A DNA stretch of 48,764 nt from CAYGDP01 sp964348665 (GTDB lineage: Bacteria; Verrucomicrobiota; Verrucomicrobiia; Palsa-1439; CAYGDP01): the NCBI GenBank assembly GCA_964348665.1, contig CAYGDP010000026.1, forward strand, positions 1 to 48,764, given 5' to 3'. Each line of letters opens with the position of its first letter. Position 1 is the first letter of the stretch. The notes beneath the pieces were generated by a model. It saw only the letters and a list, made by a program, of their open reading frames with translations, was not told where the DNA came from and made no database searches. This document shows, in pieces, positions 15,712 through 23,554 of this stretch. The position numbers were made by a program, and so were the translations under genes.

Positions 15712-18444
15712 ATGCGAAAGAACATCGCTCTCTTCTTACTCGGTGCGGTTTCCCTTGGCTCGCTCGGTCTCGGCGCGGAAACTCGAAAGCCGGATCGACC
15801 CAATTTTGTTTTTATCCTGGTGGACGACCTCGGCGCGCAGGATCTCGGTTATGCGGGAAGCAAGTTTTATGAGACGCCCAATATTGATCGGCTGGCGCGG
15901 CAGGGAATTCAGTTCACCGCTGCCTACGCCGCCGCGCCGGTTTGTTCCCCCACTCGCGCCAGTTTGCTCACAGGCAAATATCCCGCGCGATTGCGCATTA
16001 CGGACTGGATCCCCGGTGAAGGCCGTAAAAAGGAAAAACTGCTCGAACCGAAATGGACGCAATATTTGTCCACAGACGAGCCAACTCTGGCGCGAGTGCT
16101 CAAAACAAACGGATATACCACCGGTGCCATTGGCAAATGGCACATGGGAGGGGCTGCCTACACCGCAACCCAGCATGGGTTCGACGTAAGCATCGGCGGC
16201 GATCACCGCGGCCAACCCCCGTCCTATTTTTCCCCGTATAAGATTCCCACTCTTCCCGATGGCCCCGTGGGAGAGTTTCTCACCGATCGGGAATCGGCAG
16301 AGGCAGTCAAATTCATCGAGGCGAATCGCAATCAACCGTTTTTTCTCTATCTCTCCCATTACGCCGTGCATACTCCGTTGGCTGGAAAATTAGAAATTGT
16401 CGAAAAATACAAACGCAAGGTTGATCCCGTGGAGCCGCAAAATAACGCCACCTACGCCGCGCTGGTCGAGAGCGTAGATGATAGCGTCGGGCGCATCCTG
16501 CGTACGCTCGACGATCTCAATCTCGCTGATCACACGGTTGTCATTTTCACTTCCGACAACGGCGGGCTGACGCTCGGCAAAACGACATCCAACGCTCCGC
16601 TTCGGAACGGCAAAGGCACACCTTACGAAGGCGGGCTTCGCGTGCCGATGATCATTCGCCCGCCTGTGCGGGGTGACTTTTTACCCGGATCGGAAGGCAG
16701 CCGTTGCGACACACCGGTCATCAGCCCTGATTTGTATCCGACAATCCTGGAACTAGCCGGCGTGCCCGACGCGAAGCAACACACCATTGATGGCAAAAGC
16801 CTCGTGCCATTGCTCAATCAATCCCCGCGCTGGTCGCGCGATGCTATCTACTGGCATTATCCGCATTACCACGGCGGCGGCGCGACACCATTCAGCGCGG
16901 TGCGATCCGGCAATTGGAAACTCATCGAATATTTCGAGGATCATCGGCTCGAACTGTTTGATCTCAAGAATGATCCGGGCGAAAAAAACAATCTCGCCAC
17001 GGCGCAACCCAAAATCACGCGCGAGTTGCAAGCCGACCTCGCCGCGTGGCGTCGCCGCACCGGCGCGCAACTGCCGACCGAGAATCCAAACCTGTCGCAA
17101 GGCAAACCGAATATTATTTTTATCCTCGCCGACGACCTCGGGTACGCCGACTTGGGCTGCTACAGCCAGCAGAAAATCAAAACGCCACACCTCGACCGGT
17201 TTGCCGCCGAGGGGATGCGATTCACCCAAGCCTACAGCGGCAGTCCCGTCTGCGCGCCATCACGATGCGTTCTGCTGACGGGCAAACACAGCGGTCATGC
17301 GTTCGTCCGCGCCAACCGCGAGGTGCAACCGGAAGGTCAGATCGCCTTGCCAGGCAATACACCTACCCTCGCGCGCACCCTAAAAGCCGCAGGATACGAT
17401 ACCGCCGCCATCGGCAAGTGGGGCTTGGGCGCCCCGGGGAGCACAGGGGAACCAAACCAGCAAGGCTTCGATTATTTCTTCGGATACAATTGCCAGAGGC
17501 AAGCCCATAATTTTTATCCCACGCATTTGTGGCGGAACACCGAAAAAATAATGCTCGATGGCAATCTCGGCGGCAAATCGCTCACCGGCAAACAGTACGC
17601 GCACGACCTCATGGCGGAGGATGCGCTCCAATTCATCAGCCGCAAACGCGAGAAACCGTTTTTTCTCTATCTCGCCTTCACCATTCCGCATTTGGCGTTG
17701 CAAGTTCCAGACGATTCACTCGCGACGTACAAAGATGCGTTTCCCGAAATCCCTTATGACGGGAAAAATGGTTATTTGCCGCACCCCACTCCGCGAGCCG
17801 CCTATGCCGCCATGGTCAGCCGGATGGACCGCGACATCGGGCGATTAATGGCACAGATCAAAAAACTCGGCCTCGACGAAAATACCATTGTGTTTTTTAG
17901 CAGCGATAATGGCCCGACGGTCCGCATCGGCGGCGCGGACTCGGATTTTTTTGAAAGCAGCGGGCCATTGCGAGGGCGCAAAATGCAGCTGTACGAAGGC
18001 GGGATCCGGGTTCCCTTCTTGGTTCGGTGGCCAGGGCGGATTCCGCGAGGCGCGGTCAGCGACCAAATCTGCGCGTTTCAAGACGTTCTTCCGACGCTCG
18101 CCGAATTGGCGGGAGCACAACCGCCGCGCGACTCCGACGGAATCAGCCTCGTGCCGACGTTACTGGGAATGCGCGGGCAAAAACAGCATCCCTATCTCTA
18201 TTGGGAATATCACGAGGCGGGTGGCTGGCTTGCCGTGCGCGAAGGAAACTGGAAGGCCGTGCGCCGAGACGTTTTCAAGCGGGCGAACAGTCCGATCGAA
18301 CTTTACGATCTAAACCACGATCTCGCCGAACAACACAATGTCGCCGCCGATCATCCCGATGTTGCCAAGCGCATGGTCGCGCGCATGAAAAAGTCGCATA
18401 TTCCTTCCGTCGAATTTCCTTTGCCGGACGAAAAAAAGAAATGA
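15712..18444 (+). CDS. Tandem arylsulfatase: two complete sulfatase domains in one secreted chain
   Basis: The 910-residue protein has one signal peptide (MRKNIALFLLGAVSLGSLGLG, cut near GLGA-ET) and two complete type I sulfatase domains. Domain 1 (about 29-455) has metal site NFVFILVDDLGAQDLGY and the formylglycine motif CSPTR (Cys78). Domain 2 (about 465-905) has NIIFILADDLGYADLGC and CAPSR (Cys514). Both keep the IGKWH/IGKWG motif, the TSDNGG/SSDNGP metal motif and the C-terminal LYDL-type strand. Each Cys must be converted to formylglycine by an FGE or anSME enzyme, not seen here. The linker is short (QLPTENPNLSQG). The substrate is probably a sulfated polysaccharide. A GAGG ribosome site precedes ATG 15712. 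Confidence 0.95.
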   Translation: MRKNIALFLLGAVSLGSLGLGAETRKPDRPNFVFILVDDLGAQDLGYAGSKFYETPNIDRLARQGIQFTAAYAAAPVCSPTRASLLTGKYPARLRITDWIPGEGRKKEKLLEPKWTQYLSTDEPTLARVLKTNGYTTGAIGKWHMGGAAYTATQHGFDVSIGGDHRGQPPSYFSPYKIPTLPDGPVGEFLTDRESAEAVKFIEANRNQPFFLYLSHYAVHTPLAGKLEIVEKYKRKVDPVEPQNNATYAALVESVDDSVGRILRTLDDLNLADHTVVIFTSDNGGLTLGKTTSNAPLRNGKGTPYEGGLRVPMIIRPPVRGDFLPGSEGSRCDTPVISPDLYPTILELAGVPDAKQHTIDGKSLVPLLNQSPRWSRDAIYWHYPHYHGGGATPFSAVRSGNWKLIEYFEDHRLELFDLKNDPGEKNNLATAQPKITRELQADLAAWRRRTGAQLPTENPNLSQGKPNIIFILADDLGYADLGCYSQQKIKTPHLDRFAAEGMRFTQAYSGSPVCAPSRCVLLTGKHSGHAFVRANREVQPEGQIALPGNTPTLARTLKAAGYDTAAIGKWGLGAPGSTGEPNQQGFDYFFGYNCQRQAHNFYPTHLWRNTEKIMLDGNLGGKSLTGKQYAHDLMAEDALQFISRKREKPFFLYLAFTIPHLALQVPDDSLATYKDAFPEIPYDGKNGYLPHPTPRAAYAAMVSRMDRDIGRLMAQIKKLGLDENTIVFFSSDNGPTVRIGGADSDFFESSGPLRGRKMQLYEGGIRVPFLVRWPGRIPRGAVSDQICAFQDVLPTLAELAGAQPPRDSDGISLVPTLLGMRGQKQHPYLYWEYHEAGGWLAVREGNWKAVRRDVFKRANSPIELYDLNHDLAEQHNVAADHPDVAKRMVARMKKSHIPSVEFPLPDEKKK

Positions 18445-18588
18445 GGTTAGACTCCGAAACTTTCTGATTGAATAGCTCTCAAGTAGAAATAATTTTTTTG
18501 GAAAATCGCTCGATCGTCCCTGATTCACAGACACGCCCGTGATAAATGCTCCCCTTGCGCTTGTCCTGATATGGGATTACTTTAACAC

Positions 18589-19665
18589 ATGAATCGCTTT
18601 GCTGTTGTGCTTATTCATTTCACAGCAACATTGCCAATTCTCTTCGCGGGAGATGCAGACACTCGAAAAATACTTGCCTCTTACCAAGCCGCTCGTCCCA
18701 GTGACCGGGAACTAGAAATTTTCCGACTCGATTGGTCCGATTCGCTCACCCAAGCCCAAGCTCGTGCTGCAAAGGAGTCGCGACCGATCTTTTTCGTCGC
18801 CACACATCAGCTCAAAGAGGCTGGCAACCTGATCAACGGTCATTGTTGAGCCAATTCCATGCACGTAAGAGGGAGTTCCCTCTCTCATCCGAAGGTTGTC
18901 ACGGCGCTTCAGCCCTTCATCGTCGCGTTTTGGGGGCAATCAAATGACGAACCTACGCCCGCCGACGTTCGAGCGTTGGAAGCCGTCGTTGATCGGCGTG
19001 ATGGCGCGTCCAACGTCCGCTGCTACGTCCTCGATGTGAAAGGAAAGCTAGTTCATTCGTTCAACGGATTCCCCCGCGGCGAGAGAAATCCGTCGGGACA
19101 ACGACCCGAAGCGATCGCAGATTATTTTGCCGATGAAATTAACCGAGGCGCCGCAAAAATTGGCATTGTGCGATCCGCGTATAAGCAACACCCGATCTCC
19201 TTGCCGGACACGAAGACGGGCGTGCGGATGTTTATACGTCTCAATAACATGCGTGACGCCTACGGCGTACCTGTAGTCGAAGTCATCGAGAATAAGGGAG
19301 AATTGGAAACGCTAACGTTTCCAAAGACTCCTCGCGAAATTCCCGCTGCGGCGCTTGCCCGCTGGTTGAGCCTATGCTATCCGGCCGGCGTAAACGAGCA
19401 ACTCGAACCATTCAAATTTGTGAAAGGTACATTGACACTCAAATCCGTGGACGCGCGAACCGCGATTCTTTCCGGCAATATTCAACTGGCCATGACGGAA
19501 ATCGCGGAGCACCCCTTCGAGGGCCAGGTCACCGCCGTGTTGACCTATAGCGGCGCATCCGTATCCCTCCGCGGTATCGTGGATGGCCTATATCCACGGC
19601 AAGACCCGTATCGTGGCTGGCAGAACCTCAAACTCACCGCCACCATCGAATCACGCCCGCAGTAG
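18589..19665 (+). CDS. Thioredoxin-like secreted protein with in-frame TGA at codon 87: candidate selenoprotein
   Basis: One frame runs from ATG 18589 to 19665, interrupted only by TGA at 18847-18849. Read through, it gives 358 residues. The N-terminus is a signal peptide (VVLIHFTATLPILFAG). The part before TGA ends RPIFFVATHQLKEAGNLING then His-Cys; the part after begins ANSMHVRGSSLSHPKVVTAL. Together they resemble a thioredoxin-type domain, where the active-site loop is followed by a helix ending in DPxVV and a strand (PFIVAFW); TGA then falls at the first Cys of CxxC (UxxS). A hairpin resembling bacterial SECIS elements lies just downstream. The only nearby restart, ATG 18859, has no ribosome site and would begin mid-domain. 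Alternatives are a nonsense-mutated pseudogene or a sequencing error. C-terminal residues 250-358 are a beta-rich domain of unknown type. Confidence 0.6.
18868..18883 (+). promoter_or_regulatory. SECIS-like hairpin after the in-frame TGA
   Basis: AGAGGG (18868-18873), loop AGTT (18874-18877) and CCCTCT (18878-18883) form a perfect 6-bp stem. The loop begins 24 nt after TGA 18847-18849, and G is the second loop base. These values fit the general bacterial SECIS model as I remember it (loop 16-37 nt downstream, a G in the first two loop positions). Confidence 0.45.
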
Positions 19666-19718
19666 ACGCATTCGATTCGGTTCTTTCCCGATTCTTGCCC
19701 GTCTGCTACGTTTCTTGT

Positions 19719-20765
19719 GTGCGTAAACCACGGCAATTTGCCAGCGATAATCAGTCGGGCATCTGTCCGGAAGCGTTCGCGGCATTCCAAGAGTCGAATC
19801 GCGGACACGCGTCAAGCTATGGTGAGGACGAATGGACGGAACAGGCGTGCGACTCGATTCGCAAGGTTTTTGAAACGGATTGCGAGGTTTTTTTCGTATT
19901 CAATGGCACCGCCGCCAATGCGTTGGCTCTGGCGCAGGTTTGCCGACCGTATCATAGCGTTATCTGCCACGAAGCTGCGCATTTGGCGACCGATGAATGC
20001 GCGGCGCCGGAATTTTTTGGGAGCGGCACCAAAATCATTCCGCTGACCGGCCCCAACGGTAAACTGTTCCCATCAATCATTGAACCGATATTGAAACTTG
20101 GGCACGGGATTCATGCTCCAAAACCTCGCGCGGTCAGCATCACACAGGGAACAGAATTGGGGACGGTTTATTCGGTCGCGGAAATCAAGGCTCTATCGGC
20201 GGAATGTCGGCGACTTGGTTTGCGGCTGCACATGGATGGCGCGCGGCTGGCAAACGCGATTGTGAGTCTGGACGTGAAGCCGCGCAAGGCAACATGGGAA
20301 GCCGGTGTGGATGTATTGTCCTTCGGAGCAGTGAAAAACGGCGGAGCGATCGGCGAAGCGGTGGTATTTTTCGATCGCGCGTTGGCCGAAGAGTTTGATT
20401 ATCGCTGCAAACAAGCAGGCCAACTGGCGAGCAAAATGCGGTTTCTCGCCGCGCCGTGGATTGGGCTGCTAAACAAGGGCGCCTGGCTGCGTCACGCTCG
20501 TCATGCCAATACCATGGCACAGAAACTCGCGGCGGCGCTGAAAAAATATCCACAAGTTAAGATTGCGTTCCCTGTGGAGGCGAATGCGGTTTTCGTTCAA
20601 ATACCAACAGTAGTGGCAGATGGGTTGCACGCACAAGGCTGGCACTTCTATTGGATGGATGCAGCGCAGAGCTGGCGATTGATGTGCTCGTGGGATACGA
20701 CGGAAAACGACGTACGTCACTTGGTTGCCGACCTTTTAGTTTCGTTGAGAGCAGCACGGCGATAA
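19719..20765 (+). CDS. ltaE: L-threonine aldolase / beta-eliminating lyase family PLP enzyme
   Basis: The protein has 348 residues from GTG 19719 (VRKPRQFASDNQSGICPEAF); TTG 19695 is an in-frame alternative. Family marks include FASDNQSGICP at the N-terminus, FVFNGTAANALAL (PLP phosphate region), HMDGARLANA with the PLP-ring Asp, and SFGAVKNGG with the Schiff-base Lys (K206). It would cleave L-threonine or L-allo-threonine to glycine and acetaldehyde in the cytoplasm. It follows the candidate selenoprotein by about 50 bp on the same strand, and its last 49 bp overlap the convergent regulator gene. The symbol is by family; exact stereospecificity is unknown. Confidence 0.88.
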   Translation: MRKPRQFASDNQSGICPEAFAAFQESNRGHASSYGEDEWTEQACDSIRKVFETDCEVFFVFNGTAANALALAQVCRPYHSVICHEAAHLATDECAAPEFFGSGTKIIPLTGPNGKLFPSIIEPILKLGHGIHAPKPRAVSITQGTELGTVYSVAEIKALSAECRRLGLRLHMDGARLANAIVSLDVKPRKATWEAGVDVLSFGAVKNGGAIGEAVVFFDRALAEEFDYRCKQAGQLASKMRFLAAPWIGLLNKGAWLRHARHANTMAQKLAAALKKYPQVKIAFPVEANAVFVQIPTVVADGLHAQGWHFYWMDAAQSWRLMCSWDTTENDVRHLVADLLVSLRAARR

Positions 20766-21871
20766 TCGCGGGTGGTCAGGCCGGTAGTTTTGCGGAAGAG
20801 GCGATACATGTGACGCTCGCTGCGAAAACCGGTTTCTAAAGCGATTTTGTTAGCCGGCAGATCCGTGTGACGAAGAAGTTTTTTAACAGCCTCGATGCGG
20901 CAGCGGTGAATTTCGTCAAGAACCGTGCGGCGGAGATGAAATTGGAAAAGCTGCTCGAGAGTTCGGCGGTTCACGCCGGCTGTGCGGGAGACTTCGTTCA
21001 CATTGAGAGGCTGGTTGTAATTCTGGCGGATACAATTGAGCGCCAGTCGAAGATTAGAATTGGAAAAACCAACGGCGTTGGTACTGGCGCGCTCAATGAT
21101 GGTCTTCGGCTTGAGGAGAATTGGTTGTTCGGGTACCGTCTCGCCACTCAAAATGGCGTCAAGCAATTTAGCAGCCTGGTATCCTTCTTCTTCGAGGTTT
21201 GTCTCCACACTCGATAAGGATACAAGAGCATGGTCGCAGATAACTGGTGTGTTGGGGATGCTGACAACCGCAATATCTTGGGGCACTTGGAATCCGAGTT
21301 GAAGCGCGTGTTCAATGATCATGCAACCGATCGTATCGTGTTGGGCAAAAACAGCGATGGGTTTGGGCAACATCCGAAGTTGGCGGTTCGTCGCCTCGGC
21401 GCGGGGATGGCTAGCACTAATCGGGTACACGCTGAGATGAAGAAGGTGGAGGTTGAAACCCTCCGGCTGCACAATCTCGCGGAGACCCGTAATATGTTGA
21501 TTCACAAACCAAGCCGGCCAAATATACGCATAGGCAAAATGTTCGTAACCCAAGGCTGTGAAATAACGCCCCACTAGCCGACCACTTTCGACTTCATCAA
21601 TAGCGACTCTCGGAAGCGAAACATTGGGGAAATCAAGCCCGGCAGCCACAATCGGTTTCTTCTGTCGCAACACCTGAACCGTAACAGGATGCTTAGGCTG
21701 TAGAACAGTCAGGATGCCATCGCCATCCCAACCAGTTGGAAATTGAAGAAAGGGAGCCCATTCCGCGCGCAATCGCCAGTGACGCTCGCGGGCGTATCGC
21801 GCGACACCCTCGTGCAAGCGCGGGTCGTACCAGCCCGGCGCGAAAAGAATGTCACGTATTTTTCGGCTCAT
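20717..21871 (-). CDS. XylR-type transcriptional regulator: LacI-like sensor fused to AraC DNA-binding domain
   Basis: The protein has 384 residues from ATG 21871 (MSRKIRDILFAPGWYDPRLH), preceded by AGGGGA. A TTG start at 21892, just behind AGGAGG at 21895-21900, would add seven residues. Residues about 5-270 are a periplasmic-binding-protein-like sensor (DGDGILTVL, VAAGLDFP, RVAIDEVESGRLVGRYF, VFAQHDTIGCMII). Residues about 275-380 are two AraC helix-turn-helix units (LNVNEVSRTAGVNRRTLEQL and ANKIALETGFRSERHMYRLF). XylR-like proteins activate sugar-use genes when their sugar binds. It is divergent from the pseudopilin gene and faces a candidate direct-repeat operator, so it probably controls the locus to its right and itself. 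Confidence 0.93.
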   Translation of the reverse strand: MSRKIRDILFAPGWYDPRLHEGVARYARERHWRLRAEWAPFLQFPTGWDGDGILTVLQPKHPVTVQVLRQKKPIVAAGLDFPNVSLPRVAIDEVESGRLVGRYFTALGYEHFAYAYIWPAWFVNQHITGLREIVQPEGFNLHLLHLSVYPISASHPRAEATNRQLRMLPKPIAVFAQHDTIGCMIIEHALQLGFQVPQDIAVVSIPNTPVICDHALVSLSSVETNLEEEGYQAAKLLDAILSGETVPEQPILLKPKTIIERASTNAVGFSNSNLRLALNCIRQNYNQPLNVNEVSRTAGVNRRTLEQLFQFHLRRTVLDEIHRCRIEAVKKLLRHTDLPANKIALETGFRSERHMYRLFRKTTGLTTRDYRRAALNETKRSATK

Positions 21872-21903
21872 TCGCGATCCCCTAACAATCAATTCCTCCT
21901 ATG

Positions 21904-21936
21904 AAACAGACACACAAATTTCGCAAACAGACACAC
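21904..21936. promoter_or_regulatory. Candidate XylR/AraC operator: 12-bp direct repeat, period 21 bp
   Basis: AAACAGACACAC occurs perfectly at 21904-21915 and 21925-21936. A 21-bp spacing places both copies on the same helix face, the arrangement AraC-family dimers use. It lies between the divergent regulator and pseudopilin starts. Downstream, TATAGT (21968-21973) and TACAAT (21982-21987) are candidate -10 boxes without a good -35, as expected for an activator-dependent promoter. Confidence 0.6.
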
Positions 21937-22015
21937 GGAAGTCGAGGCGAAACTTAATCAAGCGCGTTATAGTCCAGCATATACAATAGCTAACGCTAAA
22001 CAATTAGGAGAGACA

Positions 22016-22753
22016 ATGAGAAAACACAGTCGTGGATTTACCTTGATCGAACTGCTGGTGGTTATCGCGATCATTATGATCTTGGCGCGGATTTTAATGC
22101 CGTCCCTGAAGGGGGCAAAGCGTGCCGCTTACGCGGCGAAATGCGTTAGCAACCAGCGCCAGATGATCGTTGCGTGGCGATTGTTCACTGACGATCGCAA
22201 AGGCGCTACCATACCTTACGGGTGGATTGACGGCTCGGGAGATGGAATCACATGGATGGAGAAATTGGCTCCTTACATGGGTGGCGAGAAGATCAAAACA
22301 GTACGGGTTTGTCCCGAAGCGCCTGCGACGAAGGGGAGCTACATTGGAACTTGGAGCGGAGTTTCGCAATATAGCACCCCCGATGGCGGTTACTATTTTG
22401 AGTCCGCTTCAGATCCAAATCGAAAATGGCTGGGCAGCTACGGGTACAACACCTATATGTTCGTCGGCCAACCTTTCACTGCCGCATCCAACTGCTTCTT
22501 AAACACTAACCAAATCCCGCAGCCAAGTGAGTCGCCAGTGTTAGCCGACGCCATGTGGGTAGACATGTTACCTGCACCTTCGGACCCTAATCCGCCATGT
22601 AGCCCTACGACGGGATGTGGTAGCCCGCAAATGGGCCGCGTTTATCTGGCTCGCCATACGAATAAAGGCATCTATATCGCTTTCGCAGACGGTTCGGTAC
22701 GCGATGCGAAGCTCGGGGAGCTTTGGAGTTTCAAATGGGGAAGGAACTGGTAG
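22016..22753 (+). CDS. Type II secretion/type IV pilin-like pseudopilin, H-x-DG family
   Basis: The 245-residue protein has a class III prepilin leader: MRKHSRG, cut before FTLIELLVVIAIIMILARIL, with the conserved Glu at +5. A helical spine and a large C-terminal globular part follow. The C-terminus has HTNKGIYIAFADGSVRDAKL, the family motif in which a His lies about ten residues before Asp-Gly (ten here; nine is usual). This family is greatly expanded in PVC bacteria and is often placed beside carbohydrate-use genes; what it builds is unknown. The ribosome site TTAGGAGAG lies 6 bp before the ATG. The next gene overlaps its 3' end by 19 bp, so they form an operon under the XylR-like regulator. 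Confidence 0.93.
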   Translation: MRKHSRGFTLIELLVVIAIIMILARILMPSLKGAKRAAYAAKCVSNQRQMIVAWRLFTDDRKGATIPYGWIDGSGDGITWMEKLAPYMGGEKIKTVRVCPEAPATKGSYIGTWSGVSQYSTPDGGYYFESASDPNRKWLGSYGYNTYMFVGQPFTAASNCFLNTNQIPQPSESPVLADAMWVDMLPAPSDPNPPCSPTTGCGSPQMGRVYLARHTNKGIYIAFADGSVRDAKLGELWSFKWGRNW

Positions 22754-23367
22754 TGATTCACATCCCCCCAGAAAAAAAGAAAATCGTCACCGTAGCGGTC
22801 GTAGCCGTCCTTGTGATTGTATCGGTTTCCTTCGTGCGCTGTGGTAGTAGCGTGGACGAAGTTGCGACGGTGGTCGGAATCGGACAAGTGGTCGCCGAAG
22901 AAATCGGACGACGCGTCGACAAAGATAACGCCGTGATTTTGGCGCTTCCAAAACTTTCCGAGCAGACCGATCGTTTCCTCTTGGAGCAACTTGTCGAATT
23001 TCAAAAAGCACTGCCCCAACAAGGAGTGAAAATCATGGCGACCGAAACCGCCGCCTACGACCCGCGCATCAATAGCTCCTCGTTGACAACGCAGCAGTAC
23101 GAAGAGATCGCCAAGAAATATCCCTCTGCACGGGCGATTGTCACCTATGGCGTCGCTCTCTTCCCTCTCCGCGACACGATGAAGCTACGGCCGGTGAATT
23201 ACCCTCCGTTGATCGCCGTTGGAATCAGCCCAGAAGAAGCGGAGAGCTTGATGGCGGCACAAGTGGTAACGACGGCCTTTGTCTATCACTATACGCCACC
23301 GGGCAGCGCAGAGGCGAAAACGGCGCGGGAACGATTCGATCGTAGATTCCGAGTTGTGGGATTGTGA
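22735..23367 (+). CDS. Membrane-anchored protein of unknown function
   Basis: The protein has 210 residues from ATG 22735 (MGKELVVIHIPPEKKKIVTV), overlapping the pseudopilin gene by 19 bp; ATG 22723 is also in frame. A single membrane segment at about 17-36 (IVTVAVVAVLVIVSVSFV) is followed by an alpha/beta extracytoplasmic domain: helix VATVVGIGQVVAEEIGRRV, strand NAVILALP, later ARAIVTYGVALFP, PPLIAVGIS. The alternating strands and helices suggest a Rossmann-like or flavodoxin-like fold. I do not recognise a family. Position and overlap mean it is co-translated with the pseudopilin; it may be a partner in the same envelope structure or part of the sugar locus. Confidence 0.78.
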   Translation: MGKELVVIHIPPEKKKIVTVAVVAVLVIVSVSFVRCGSSVDEVATVVGIGQVVAEEIGRRVDKDNAVILALPKLSEQTDRFLLEQLVEFQKALPQQGVKIMATETAAYDPRINSSSLTTQQYEEIAKKYPSARAIVTYGVALFPLRDTMKLRPVNYPPLIAVGISPEEAESLMAAQVVTTAFVYHYTPPGSAEAKTARERFDRRFRVVGL

Positions 23368-23461
23368 ATATCGTCTTACTTTCGCGCCAAGTCGGCTACA
23401 ATCAGGGAATAGCGGATGATTATGCCATCGCTAAACTAAGACTAGGTTCTTTCGGTGGTTC

Positions 23462-23554
23462 GTGTATGGCACCCTCCTGCTGGTGGGTTTGTATATGTTC
23501 GACGGCCAACCCGAGTTTCAGAAAAAACTGACAAACGGAATGCAACATGGATAA
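23462..23554 (+). CDS. Possible 30-residue membrane peptide before the esterase gene
   Basis: From GTG 23462 the frame reads VYGTLLLVGLYMFDGQPEFQ and continues ten residues to TAA 23552-23554, overlapping the start of the next gene by 8 bp. The hydrophobic run and the coupling to the next start codon suggest a real leader peptide or a remnant, but there is no clear ribosome site and the start is GTG. Confidence 0.3.
   Translation: MYGTLLLVGLYMFDGQPEFQKKLTNGMQHG

Noticed and set aside
18859..19665. A separate gene starting at ATG 18859
   Set aside because: It has no ribosome site, begins in the middle of a thioredoxin-like domain and is in frame with the preceding signal-peptide segment.
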